From contig NZ_JAYJJW010000001.1 of NCBI RefSeq assembly GCF_035481675.1, positions 620,001 through 684,000 of the forward strand: a DNA stretch of 64,000 bases, in the 5' to 3' direction. Position 1 is the stretch's first letter, and each line of letters opens with the position of its first letter. The position numbers and the translations under genes were made by a program. This DNA is from Alteriqipengyuania_B sp035481675. Lineage in GTDB: Bacteria; Pseudomonadota; Alphaproteobacteria; Sphingomonadales; Sphingomonadaceae. This document shows positions 25,837 to 34,270 of this stretch, one piece after another. Under the pieces are notes generated by a model, which was given only the letters and a program-made list of their open reading frames with translations, ran no database searches and was not told the origin of the DNA.

Positions 25837-26750
25837 TACCGGTCCCTTTCCACGATGAAGCGGGCAATTTCGCGCAGCAGTTCGGCTTCTTCGCCATAAG
25901 ATCCGAGGTGGCCGATCGCCTGGTCCACCAGTGCACGGGCCTGCGCGCGAGCGGCGTCGGCGCCCATCAGCGACACGAAAGTGGCCTTCCCGGCGTCCGC
26001 ATCCTTGCGCAGCGCCTTGCCCGCTTTCGCCTCGTCCCCTTCCACGTCGAGCAGGTCGTCGGCGATCTGGAACGCGAGGCCGATGTCGCGCGAATAGGCG
26101 TGAAGGTGCGCGCGGCCTTCCCGCGCCAGCTTGCCCAGAATCGCGCCCATTTCGACCGCCGCACCGAGGAGCGCACCGGTCTTCAGCTGCTGCAGCCGCG
26201 TGATCGCCTGGAGGTCGAAGCCCTCGCCCCCCTCCTCTTCGGCGATCATGTCCATCATCTGGCCGCCCGCCATGCCGGCGTGGCCGCTCGCCCGCGCAAG
26301 GCATTCGACGAGCTCGCACCGGGTGAAGGGATCGCCGCTCATCGCCGGGTCGATCAGGATTTCGAAGGCCAGGGCATGGAGCGAATCGCCGGCCAACACG
26401 GCCGTCGCCTCGTCGAAGGCGAGATGGGTGGTCTCGCGCCCGTGGCGCATCGCGTCGTCGTCCATGCAGGGAAGATCGTCGTGAATCAGCGAATAGGAAT
26501 GGATCGCCTCCACCGCGCAGCCCGCTCGTACGGAGGTTTCGCGGTCCACGCCGAACAGGTCTGCCGTGGCGACTGTCAGCAGGGGCCGCAGCCGCTTGCC
26601 GCCGCCGATCACGGCATATCGCATAGCCTCGACCAGCCGGGCACGCCGGTCGCCCGGCACCGGAAGCAGCGCATCGAACTGCGCGTCCACTTCGCCCTGA
26701 ACGCGCGCGAGTTCCTGCGCCAGCAGCCCGTCGGCGAGTTTCAGGCCCAC
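25836..26750 (-). CDS. ispA: Geranyl/farnesyl diphosphate synthase (polyprenyl synthetase)
   Basis: Chain-elongating prenyltransferase that makes farnesyl diphosphate, feeding ubiquinone, undecaprenyl carriers and carotenoids. It is a protein of about 304 residues. GGGKRLRPLL precedes the first aspartate-rich motif HDDLPCMDDD (residues 90-99) and MRHGRETTH, and the second motif IADDLLD lies near 230. KTGALL between them is also typical. I chose GTG 26750, 4 bases after the xseB stop; longer forms would run through xseB in another frame. Coupled to coaD by a TAATG overlap. Confidence 0.95.
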   Translation of the reverse strand: MGLKLADGLLAQELARVQGEVDAQFDALLPVPGDRRARLVEAMRYAVIGGGKRLRPLLTVATADLFGVDRETSVRAGCAVEAIHSYSLIHDDLPCMDDDAMRHGRETTHLAFDEATAVLAGDSLHALAFEILIDPAMSGDPFTRCELVECLARASGHAGMAGGQMMDMIAEEEGGEGFDLQAITRLQQLKTGALLGAAVEMGAILGKLAREGRAHLHAYSRDIGLAFQIADDLLDVEGDEAKAGKALRKDADAGKATFVSLMGADAARAQARALVDQAIGHLGSYGEEAELLREIARFIVERDR

Positions 26751-26754
26751 CGGA

Positions 26755-27006
26755 TCAGCCCTGCTCGTCGAAGGGAACGGTGGCCGAGGCCTTGCCGTCC
26801 GGCCCGGCAACGATCTTCTCGATCCGTGCCTGCGCCGCATCCAGACGCTTCTGGCAATGTTCGCGCAGCTTCTCGCCGCGCTCGTACAGGTCGATCGATT
26901 GTTCCAGCGGCACTTCGCCGCCTTCGAGCTGCCGCACCACGTTTTCGAGCGCGCGCAGCGCGTCCTCGAAGCTCATTTCCGAAATGTCGGGAGTACCCTC
27001 TGCCAT
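26755..27006 (-). CDS. xseB: Exodeoxyribonuclease VII small subunit
   Basis: Small helical subunit that pairs with XseA to digest single-stranded DNA. The roughly 83 residues contain the family core MSFEDALRALENVVRQLEGG, LEQSIDLYERGEKL and the RLDAAQARIEKIV tail. The start is either 27006 (MAEGTPD) or 27018 (MLGPMAEG); I prefer 27006. It is the first gene of the ispA-coaD-PPIase-queA-tgt unit, and its start lies 88 bases from the divergent membrane protein gene. xseA is not in this window. Confidence 0.94.
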   Translation of the reverse strand: MAEGTPDISEMSFEDALRALENVVRQLEGGEVPLEQSIDLYERGEKLREHCQKRLDAAQARIEKIVAGPDGKASATVPFDEQG

Positions 27007-27094
27007 GGGGCCGAGCATTGACCTTGGCGGCGCGCGCGGTCAAGCGGTGGCTGCGGCGATGGGCCGCGTGGTGCACAGCCAAGAGGTAACAGAC

Positions 27095-27805
27095 GTGTTC
27101 ATCGGCCACTTCGCCCCCGCGCTGGTTGCGGCAGCCCATGTCGAAAAAACCGGGCAGGCGCGGGTGCTGGGCGGCATGTTCATCGCTGCGCAGCTCGTCG
27201 ATTTCGCCTTTTTCATCCTCGTGCTGCTGGGGGTAGAGCAATTCCGTATCGTACCGGGCATCACCGCGATGAACCCGCTGGACCTCTATCTCATGCCCTT
27301 CACCCACAGTCTTGCGGGCACGCTGGGATGGGCCGGGCTGTTCGCCCTGCTGACTGCCCTGTTCCTGCGTGACGTGCGCTTCGCGATCCTCGGCGCCGGC
27401 GTGGTGCTGTCGCACTGGTTCCTCGACCTTCTGGTCCACCGGCCCGACCTGACCCTGGCGGGAGAGGCGCCGAAGCTGGGTCTCGGCCTGTGGAACGTGC
27501 CGTGGGCGATCGTGCCGCTGGAGCTGCTGATGACGCTGGGCGCGTTCTTCTACTACGCGGTCAAGACCCGCCAGCGCGACGGGAAGACCGACCACGCGCT
27601 CTACACCTTGCTGGTGGTGCTGGTGATCGTGCAGCTTTTGAACTGGTACGGGCCGATGCCGGAAAACGGGCCGATGGAAGTCTGCTTCCAGGCGCTGATC
27701 GTTTTCACCATCCTCGTCCTGCTGGCCGCATGGCTCGGCTCCACGCGCGAGTACTGGCGGATGAGGGACCTCGAACCACCAAGCGCTATGCCAACCCGAA
27801 AATAG
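27095..27805 (+). CDS. Multi-pass inner-membrane protein of unknown function
   Basis: A 236-residue protein with about six hydrophobic helices (for example GMFIAAQLVDFAFFILVLLG and LGWAGLFALLTALFL). It carries conserved-looking histidines: FIGHFAPALVA at the N-terminus and VVLSHWFLDLLVHRPD in the middle. The pattern of His/Asp next to membrane helices recalls YdjM-type membrane-bound metal-dependent hydrolases, but this is only a resemblance. I chose GTG 27095 because AGAGG stands 8 bases before it and the protein then starts VFIGHFAP; longer forms run into xseB. It ends 6 bases before the convergent TM2 gene. Confidence 0.75.
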   Translation: MFIGHFAPALVAAAHVEKTGQARVLGGMFIAAQLVDFAFFILVLLGVEQFRIVPGITAMNPLDLYLMPFTHSLAGTLGWAGLFALLTALFLRDVRFAILGAGVVLSHWFLDLLVHRPDLTLAGEAPKLGLGLWNVPWAIVPLELLMTLGAFFYYAVKTRQRDGKTDHALYTLLVVLVIVQLLNWYGPMPENGPMEVCFQALIVFTILVLLAAWLGSTREYWRMRDLEPPSAMPTRK

Positions 27806-27811
27806 GCCCGA

Positions 27812-28108
27812 CTACGTGTGGAGCCACTTCCACACGAAGAACACGATCTCGAACAGCACGAACACGCTGGCGATCACCACTTCCCAGAAGATAATCGTCG
27901 GATCGAGCTTCATCATTGTGGCAAAACCCGCGCAGGCGAACGGGATGAAGTAGAGATAGGCGATCTTGTGATCGTTCATGTAGAACCGGTGCGCCCCGGT
28001 CGCTCCGAGAAACGCGGCGATGACGATCGCGACGATGTAGTTGGTGTCGTCCACGCCCTTGTAGACATTGCCGGTGCGATACATCAGATCGCCGTGATAT
28101 TCTGCCAT
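27812..28108 (-). CDS. TM2 domain-containing protein
   Basis: A 98-residue protein with the TM2 signature. A first helix (YIVAIVIAAFLGATGAHRFYM) has the G-x-GAHRFY-type turn. A second hydrophobic pair follows (IAYLYFIPFACAGFATMM and FWEVVIASVFVLFEIVFFVW). TM2 proteins are small membrane proteins without an agreed role in bacteria. Divergent from purL, with 112 bases between the starts, and convergent with the membrane gene at 27095. Confidence 0.85.
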   Translation of the reverse strand: MAEYHGDLMYRTGNVYKGVDDTNYIVAIVIAAFLGATGAHRFYMNDHKIAYLYFIPFACAGFATMMKLDPTIIFWEVVIASVFVLFEIVFFVWKWLHT

Positions 28109-28220
28109 CGGATTGCCCCCTCGGTCTTGCAAATTACGCATGCCCTTTACCGGCAAATCCTTACGGACAAATTGAAGCCGCCACTGGCGAAGCGCAGGCG
28201 CTCTCGCTAAAGCGCCGGCC

Positions 28221-30464
28221 ATGTCGAACGCATCCGATACGATCACCCCCGAAGTCGTCGAAGCCCATGGCCTCAGCCCGGAAGAATACGAGCGCGTCCT
28301 GAACGCGCTGGGCCGCGAGCCGAACCTCGTGGAGCTCGGCATTTTCTCGGTCATGTGGTCGGAGCATTGCTCCTACAAATCCTCGCGCCTGCACCTGAAG
28401 AAGCTGCCGACGGAGGCACCGTGGGTGATCTGCGGGCCGGGCGAGAATGCCGGCGTGATCGATATCGGCGACGGGCAGGCGGCGATCTTCAAGATGGAGA
28501 GCCACAACCACCCGAGCTACATCGAACCCTACCAGGGCGCCGCGACAGGCGTCGGCGGGATCCTGCGCGACGTCTTCACCATGGGCGCGCGGCCGGTGGC
28601 GAACGCCAACGCCCTCCGCTTCGGACGGCCCGACCATCCGAAGATGAAGCACCTCGTCCAGGGCGTGGTCGCGGGCATCGGTGGTTACGGCAATTGCGTG
28701 GGCGTGCCGACCGTGTGCGGGGAGACGAATTTCCACCCGGCATACGATGGCAACATCCTCGTCAACGCGATGACGGTGGGTGTCGCCGATGCGGACAAGA
28801 TCTTCTATTCCGCCGCGACCGGTGTGGGTAATCCCATCGTCTATGTCGGCTCAAAGACCGGGCGCGACGGCATCCACGGCGCGACCATGGCCAGCGCGGA
28901 CTTCGAAGAAGATGCGGAGGCCAAGCGCCCGACCGTGCAGGTCGGCGACCCCTTCACCGAAAAGCTGCTGATCGAAGCCTGCCTCGAACTGATGGCGACC
29001 GATGCCATCGTCGCGATCCAGGACATGGGCGCGGCGGGCCTCACCTCGTCGTCCGTCGAAATGGCGACCAACGGCAAGGCCGGCATCCGCCTCGACATGG
29101 ACAAGGTGCCGTGCCGCGAAGAGGGCATGACGCCGTACGAGATGATGCTGAGCGAAAGCCAGGAGCGCATGCTCATGGTGCTCAAGCCTGGCAAGGAAGC
29201 GATGGCCGCAGCGATCTTCGAGAAGTGGGAGCTCGATTTCGCAGTCATCGGCGAAGTCACGGATACGCAGCACATGGTGCTCGAATTCGGCGGCGAGGTC
29301 GTCTGCGACATCCCGCTCGGCCCGCTGGCCGCGGATGCGCCGGAATACGACCGGCCCTATCTCTCCAAGGACGAGTACAAGGATTGGGCCAAGGTCAAGC
29401 CGCTGGACGGAGTGCCGGAATGCCATGACGTTGGCGTGGACCTTCTGAAGCTGATGGCCAGCCCCAATCTCGCCAGCCGGCGCTGGATCGCCGAGCAATA
29501 CGACAGCCAGGTCGGCGCGGACACGTTGCAGACCGGCGGCGATGCGGGCGTGGTGCGTGTGCACGGCACGAAGAAGGCGCTGGCGATCACCACCGACTGC
29601 ACGCCGCGCTATGTCTATTCCGACCCCTACGAAGGCGGCAAGCAGGCCATTGCCGAGGCCTATCGCAACCTCTGCGCCGTCGGCGCGCGCCCGCTGGCGG
29701 TCACCAACTGCCTCAATTTCGCGAACCCGCAGCGGCCCGAGATCATGAGCCAGTTCGTCCACGCCCTGGAAGGCATGGGCGAAGCCTGCCGCACGCTCGA
29801 CTTCCCGATCGTGAGCGGCAACGTCAGCCTCTACAACGAAAGCAAGGCAGCGGGCGGCGGCAGCGCCATCCTCCCCACCCCGGCCATCGGCGGGGTCGGC
29901 ATCATCGACGACTACGCCGACATGATGACCATGGGTTTCAAGAACGAAGGCGACACGCTGTTCCTTGTCGGCCCGGAATTCTGGGCGACGCCTGACCCCA
30001 CCCGTAGCCACCTCGGCAAGTCGCTGTGGCTGAGCGTGGTGCACGGCAGCGAGGACGGGCGGACCCCGCCGACCGACCTCATCGTCGAGCGCGCGGCGGG
30101 GAAGATCATCCACCAGCTGATTGCCGACGGCCTGGTCAATGCGATCCACGACCTGTCGGACGGCGGCCTTGCGGTCGGTCTTGCGGAAATGGCGCTTGCC
30201 GGCGGCCTCGGCGCTGAGGTCGAAGCCAATTCCGAATACACCGCCGCGCAGTGGTGGTTCGGCGAGGACCAGGGGCGTTACATCGTTTCCGTGCCCGATC
30301 CCGATGCGCTGATGGCCGCGGTCAATCGCGAGACCGAGAATGTGGAGACGGCGCAGATCGGTTTCCGCAAGCTCGGCACCGTGGGCGGAGACCGGGTCCT
30401 TGGCGTGACGCTGGCGGACCTTCGCGAGGCGCACGAAAGCTTCTTCCGCGACTGGATGGGTTGA
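28221..30464 (+). CDS. purL: Phosphoribosylformylglycinamidine synthase subunit PurL
   Basis: Fourth step of de novo purine synthesis: FGAR plus glutamine-derived ammonia and ATP gives FGAM. At 747 residues this is the short PurL type that works with separate PurS and PurQ, not the 1300-residue fused form. Motifs include SEHCSYKSSR near residue 50, VGPGENAGV-like ICGPGENAGVIDIGDG, ESHNHPSYIEPYQGAATGVGGI, MGAAGLTSSSVEMA, and in the second half IVSGNVSLYNES and HDLSDGGLAVGLAEMALA. purS and purQ are not in the window. Confidence 0.97.
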   Translation: MSNASDTITPEVVEAHGLSPEEYERVLNALGREPNLVELGIFSVMWSEHCSYKSSRLHLKKLPTEAPWVICGPGENAGVIDIGDGQAAIFKMESHNHPSYIEPYQGAATGVGGILRDVFTMGARPVANANALRFGRPDHPKMKHLVQGVVAGIGGYGNCVGVPTVCGETNFHPAYDGNILVNAMTVGVADADKIFYSAATGVGNPIVYVGSKTGRDGIHGATMASADFEEDAEAKRPTVQVGDPFTEKLLIEACLELMATDAIVAIQDMGAAGLTSSSVEMATNGKAGIRLDMDKVPCREEGMTPYEMMLSESQERMLMVLKPGKEAMAAAIFEKWELDFAVIGEVTDTQHMVLEFGGEVVCDIPLGPLAADAPEYDRPYLSKDEYKDWAKVKPLDGVPECHDVGVDLLKLMASPNLASRRWIAEQYDSQVGADTLQTGGDAGVVRVHGTKKALAITTDCTPRYVYSDPYEGGKQAIAEAYRNLCAVGARPLAVTNCLNFANPQRPEIMSQFVHALEGMGEACRTLDFPIVSGNVSLYNESKAAGGGSAILPTPAIGGVGIIDDYADMMTMGFKNEGDTLFLVGPEFWATPDPTRSHLGKSLWLSVVHGSEDGRTPPTDLIVERAAGKIIHQLIADGLVNAIHDLSDGGLAVGLAEMALAGGLGAEVEANSEYTAAQWWFGEDQGRYIVSVPDPDALMAAVNRETENVETAQIGFRKLGTVGGDRVLGVTLADLREAHESFFRDWMG

Positions 30465-30479
30465 GGCCTGGATCCCTCG

Positions 30480-30809
30480 GTGCCCGCGGCAGTCCAGTTC
30501 CTGCTGCACTACGGCGGTCATTTCGCCGCGCCTTTTGCTCTGGCCTCAGTATTCTTTCGCGACCGATGGCTGGCCGCGGGCGCGATCATGGCGGCGACCA
30601 TCGCCATCGACATCGATCACCTGCTGGCGGACCCGGTATTCGATCCGGGCCGGTGCAGCATCGGCTTCCATCCGCTCCACACGATCTGGGCGGCGCTCGC
30701 CTATTGCGCGCTGCTGGCCGTGCCGCGATGGTGGGTCCGCGCGATTGCCGCGGGCTGCCTGTGGCATCTTGCCGTCGATGGCGGGGATTGCCTGATGCAG
30801 CGGTTTTGA
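30480..30809 (+). CDS. DUF6122 family membrane protein
   Basis: A 109-residue protein with three or four hydrophobic helices. LLHYGGHFAAPFALASVFF at the start and IDIDHLLADPVFDPGRCSIGFHPLHT in the middle match DUF6122, small membrane proteins with conserved His and Asp residues that could bind metal. A second HLAVDG motif lies near the C-terminus. It starts at GTG 30480, 15 bases after purL, so read-through transcription is likely. Function unknown. Confidence 0.8.
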   Translation: MPAAVQFLLHYGGHFAAPFALASVFFRDRWLAAGAIMAATIAIDIDHLLADPVFDPGRCSIGFHPLHTIWAALAYCALLAVPRWWVRAIAAGCLWHLAVDGGDCLMQRF

Positions 30810-30825
30810 GCGAGGCGACGAGACG

Positions 30826-31512
30826 ATGAGCGACAAGCACCTGCCCTATCCCCCGATGCCGCAGCTTGCCGATGGGGAGCGGGTACAGCGCGCCCGCGAC
30901 ATATTCGAACGACTTAAGACCCGGCGATCCTGCCGCGACTTCACCGATGCGCCGGTCCCGCGCGAGATCATCGAATACGCCATTCGCGCCGCGGGCACCG
31001 CGCCAAACGGCGCCAACCACCAGCCGTGGCATTTCGTCGCCGTCTCCTCCCCCGAAACGAAACGCGCCATCCGCAAGGCGGCCGAAGCCGAGGAGCGCAA
31101 GTTCTACGGCGCGGACGGGGACAAGCCGAAGGCGAGCCAAGAATGGCTCGGCGCGCTCGATCCCATCGGCACCGATGCGGCCAAGCCGTTCCTCGAAACC
31201 GCGCCTTGGTTGATCGTCTGTTTCGCGCAGCGCACCGGCGGGATCGAAGAAGACGGGAAAACCCAGAATTACTACGTCAACGAAAGCGTCGGCCTCGCCT
31301 GCGGAATGCTGATCGCGACACTGCACGAGGCGGGTCTCGCCACGCTCACCCACACGCCCAGCCCGATGGGCTTCTTGCGCGATATCTGCGGCCGCCCCAC
31401 GCACGAGAAGCCGCTGATGATCGTGGTTGCGGGGCATCCGGCCGACGGAGCCACCGTGCCTGCCCACGCGCTGAAGAAAAAGAAGCTGGAGCAGATCGCC
31501 AGCTGGCTGTGA
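30826..31512 (+). CDS. Nitroreductase-family FMN oxidoreductase
   Basis: A 228-residue protein. FERLKTRRSCRDFTDAPVP holds the RRSxRxF phosphate-contacting motif of the family, AAGTAPNGANHQPWHFV is the FMN-binding segment, and LATLTHTPSPMGFLRDICGRP lies near the C-terminus. The PNGANHQPWHF pattern and the overall length resemble the iodotyrosine-dehalogenase-like branch of nitroreductases. The substrate is unknown. It follows DUF6122 by 16 bases and converges on coq4 with a 4-base gap. Confidence 0.88.
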   Translation: MSDKHLPYPPMPQLADGERVQRARDIFERLKTRRSCRDFTDAPVPREIIEYAIRAAGTAPNGANHQPWHFVAVSSPETKRAIRKAAEAEERKFYGADGDKPKASQEWLGALDPIGTDAAKPFLETAPWLIVCFAQRTGGIEEDGKTQNYYVNESVGLACGMLIATLHEAGLATLTHTPSPMGFLRDICGRPTHEKPLMIVVAGHPADGATVPAHALKKKKLEQIASWL

Positions 31513-31516
31513 TGGC

Positions 31517-32359
31517 TCAGGCCGGTTCGGCTGCAGCTCCCTCGCCCGGGGCGATCAAATTGTAGGGATCGATCCCTTCCGCGCGCCAGACCTCGTGGCA
31601 TTTGCGATACAATGTCGGCTCAGGGATGCCCAGCATCCGGCGCGCCTGTTGCAGGTTGGTCGCCAGCAAGTCGCGGATCGACTGGTGCATCAGCTTGTCC
31701 GCACCCTTGCCGATGCGGTGCGCCTGCCGGACCGCCTTGAGTACGGGCGCTTCGCTCTCGCTCACGATCTTGCGGATGTGCAGCGCGCCTGCATAGCCGA
31801 TCAGCAAATTGGCGAGGCTTGGTGCCTGGCCCTGGTTGAACAGCAGGACGCATTGTTCGCCCAGCGCGTCGCGGCCGTAGCCGGTGAGGACGTGCTGCAA
31901 GTCGTGCGTGTCGCGGGAACGGTCGGAATACCACTGCACGAGGTCGTCGTACCGCTTGCGGCCGAGCTTGTGCGATTCGGCGACCAGCCCGGCGGCAGAC
32001 AACCCCTCACCCTCCATGAAGTCGCAATAGGCATGAGCCACGCTGCCCTTCGGCATTTTGCGCAGCGCGACATGATCGTCGAGTATTTCGGGAAGCGCCT
32101 GTTCCGTATGGCGCAGCTGCTCGCCCTTCTCGCTCAGCGCCAGTGTGCGCACACGGCCCATGAAGCTGCGCGGTGGAAGCGATTCGTAGATGCGGAAGAC
32201 ATGGCTGGTGTCTTCCTTGTCCTTCAGCAGCTCGCGAAAATGGTGCACCGCGCGCAAGGGGCGATAGCGCAGGACACGGCGGTCCGGATGGCGCAGCGGC
32301 GTGCCGTCGAAGGCGCTTTCTGCCGCATGGCGGGGGTCGATGGCTGTCGTCGCGTTCAT
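31517..32359 (-). CDS. Coq4-family ubiquinone biosynthesis protein
   Basis: A 280-residue protein. The Coq4 zinc signature HDxxHx11E is exact: His152-Asp153-Leu-Gln-His156 and Glu168 (THDLQHVLTGYGRDALGE). LPPRSFMGRVRTLALSEKG lies upstream and GIDPYNL near the end. In yeast and human, COQ4 is essential for ubiquinone synthesis and has been linked to oxidative decarboxylation of the ring. In alphaproteobacteria Coq4 homologs are common. An alternative start at 32380 adds seven residues. It stands alone, convergent with the nitroreductase gene. Confidence 0.88.
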   Translation of the reverse strand: MNATTAIDPRHAAESAFDGTPLRHPDRRVLRYRPLRAVHHFRELLKDKEDTSHVFRIYESLPPRSFMGRVRTLALSEKGEQLRHTEQALPEILDDHVALRKMPKGSVAHAYCDFMEGEGLSAAGLVAESHKLGRKRYDDLVQWYSDRSRDTHDLQHVLTGYGRDALGEQCVLLFNQGQAPSLANLLIGYAGALHIRKIVSESEAPVLKAVRQAHRIGKGADKLMHQSIRDLLATNLQQARRMLGIPEPTLYRKCHEVWRAEGIDPYNLIAPGEGAAAEPA

Positions 32360-32416
32360 GGCAATCGTCGGTGCGTGCAAAATCCTAATTTCCGGTGAGC
32401 CGTAACGTTCCCGAAA

Positions 32417-33301
32417 TCACGCATTGGCGCCATCGTGCTGCGACAGGCCGAGCAAGGCCAGCGCTGCGGTGAGGTCCCCCCGCTCGATCCAGCCATCCGC
32501 GGCAGCGCGCGCCTTGGCCTTGGCGTGGTACGCGATCCCGTAAGTCGCGGCTTCCAGCATGGGGATGTCGTTCGCCCCGTCACCCATGGCGAGCGTGATC
32601 GCAGCGTCGCCGATGGCTGCGGCCTCTTCTTCCAGCGTGTCCCGCTTGGTCGCGCTGTCGCAGATCGGGCCGACGACCTCGCCGGTCAGCTTGCCGCTTG
32701 CCACGCCGAGCCGGTTGGCGACCACGCGGTCGAAGCCGAGCATCTCGGCGACCGGATCGGCGAAATGGTGGAAGCCGCCAGTTACCAGCACGCAGCGGCA
32801 GCCCCGTGCCTTCAGCCCGGCGAGCAGCGTCCGTGCACCGCTCATCGGGCGGATACGCTCTTCCAGGCATTGCGCGATGGCGCTTTCGTCGAGCCCTTCC
32901 AGCAGCGCGACCCGTTCGCGCAGGGCGCCGGCGAAGTCGAGTTCGCCTGCCATCGCCCGTTCGGTGATCGCCGCAACCCGGTCCTTGACCCCGGCGAAAT
33001 CGGCGAGCTCGTCGATGCATTCCTGCCCGATCATCGTGGAGTCCATGTCGGATACGAACAGCTGCGGCGCGGCAATCGGTTCGTCCGCGACGAGCACGTC
33101 GGCGCTGCCGAAACTTTTATCGATCACGCCGCGCATCTGCGCCGCATCGCCGCCGGTCGCGGCGACCTGCACCACCTCGCCGTTCGCGTCGAGCAAGCCC
33201 GCGCGGGCCACCCTGATGCCACCTGCCTCCAGTTCGGCCAGCGCCGCGTCGAGGCGTGCTGACAGGTCGTCCATGTCTGCTATCAGGCGGGCGATGGGCA
33301 T
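32417..33301 (-). CDS. serB: Phosphoserine phosphatase
   Basis: Last step of serine synthesis. A 294-residue HAD-superfamily protein with an N-terminal ACT-like extension. VSDMDSTMIGQECIDELAD holds the nucleophile Asp85 and Asp87, followed by VTGGFHHFA and GDGANDIPML. The start is ATG 33301 with GGAG about 8 bases upstream; ATG 33274 is the alternative. With the longer start, the first codons overlap head-to-head with miaA on the opposite strand by 8 bases. Confidence 0.95.
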   Translation of the reverse strand: MPIARLIADMDDLSARLDAALAELEAGGIRVARAGLLDANGEVVQVAATGGDAAQMRGVIDKSFGSADVLVADEPIAAPQLFVSDMDSTMIGQECIDELADFAGVKDRVAAITERAMAGELDFAGALRERVALLEGLDESAIAQCLEERIRPMSGARTLLAGLKARGCRCVLVTGGFHHFADPVAEMLGFDRVVANRLGVASGKLTGEVVGPICDSATKRDTLEEEAAAIGDAAITLAMGDGANDIPMLEAATYGIAYHAKAKARAAADGWIERGDLTAALALLGLSQHDGANA

Positions 33302-34247
33302 TGCAGGCACTCCGGAAAACCGGCGGGACAAGCCGCCGCTCGCGCTCATTGCAGGGCCGACGGCGAGCGGCAAGAGCGCGTTCGCGGTTGCCGCGGCGCA
33401 GGCGATCGAGACGCGGGGTGGCAGCGCGGTCATCGTCAACGCCGACAGCGCGCAGGTTTACGCCGACTTGCAGGTGCTGAGCGCCCGGCCGGGCGATGCC
33501 GAGATGGCCGGAATAGAGCATCGCCTGTTCGGCGCATGGGATGGCGCACAGGCCTGCACCGCCGCCGACTGGGCGCAAGCGGCCAGGCACGTCATCGGCG
33601 AGGCGCATGCGAGCGGCAGGGTGCCGATCCTGTGCGGCGGGACGGGGCTTTACCTGAAGACGCTGATGGAGGGCATTGCCCCTATTCCCCCGATCGATCC
33701 CGCTGTGCGTAACGAGGTCCGGGACTTGCCCACCTCCGATGCCTACGCCGCCCTCCAGCGCGAGGATCCGCAGCGCGCCGCAAGTCTTGCGCCGGGCGAT
33801 AGCCAGCGCATTGCCCGCGCCCTCGAAGTCGTCCGTTCGACCGGGCGCACGCTCGCGGACTGGCAGGCGCGCAAGGAAGGCGGGATCGGCGCGGAAATAG
33901 CGCTCAGCCCGTTCGTGCTGCTGCCTCCCCGCGACATATTGTACGAGCGGTGCGATGCGCGTTTTGCATCCATGTTCGACCAAGGCGCAATCGGCGAAGT
34001 CGAGGCGCTGCTCGCCCGTAGCCTGTCGCCCGACCTGCCGGTCATGCGCGCCATCGGCGTTCCCGAGATCGCGGCCCTGCTGCGCGGCGAGATCTCGCGC
34101 GACGAATGCATCGCCCGCGCCGCGCAGGCGACGCGCAATTACGCCAAGCGCCAGTACACCTGGTTTCGTCGCCAGCCCCCCGCTGCCTGGCCGCGCGCCG
34201 AAGCGCCGCCCGATCCGGAAGCGTTTGTCGCCGCCATGGCGCTCTGA
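33294..34247 (+). CDS. miaA: tRNA dimethylallyltransferase
   Basis: Adds a dimethylallyl group to A37 of tRNAs that read UNN codons. A 317-residue protein with the P-loop GPTASGKSA at residues 21-29, NADSAQVYADLQVLSARP, CGGTGLYLKTLMEGI and the C-terminal RNYAKRQYTWFRRQ. The only sensible start is ATG 33294, since the P-loop begins 20 residues in. That places it over the serB start on the other strand. Its promoter must therefore lie inside serB. It ends 23 bases before the IlvC-like gene. Confidence 0.95.
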   Translation: MGIAGTPENRRDKPPLALIAGPTASGKSAFAVAAAQAIETRGGSAVIVNADSAQVYADLQVLSARPGDAEMAGIEHRLFGAWDGAQACTAADWAQAARHVIGEAHASGRVPILCGGTGLYLKTLMEGIAPIPPIDPAVRNEVRDLPTSDAYAALQREDPQRAASLAPGDSQRIARALEVVRSTGRTLADWQARKEGGIGAEIALSPFVLLPPRDILYERCDARFASMFDQGAIGEVEALLARSLSPDLPVMRAIGVPEIAALLRGEISRDECIARAAQATRNYAKRQYTWFRRQPPAAWPRAEAPPDPEAFVAAMAL

Positions 34248-34270
34248 TAGCGCGGCCCGGAGGAGAGAGC

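Noticed and set aside
26751..26840. Longer N-terminus for the polyprenyl synthetase
   Set aside because: The extra residues overlap xseB in another frame and are basic and proline-rich, unlike the family; GTG 26750 gives the usual length.
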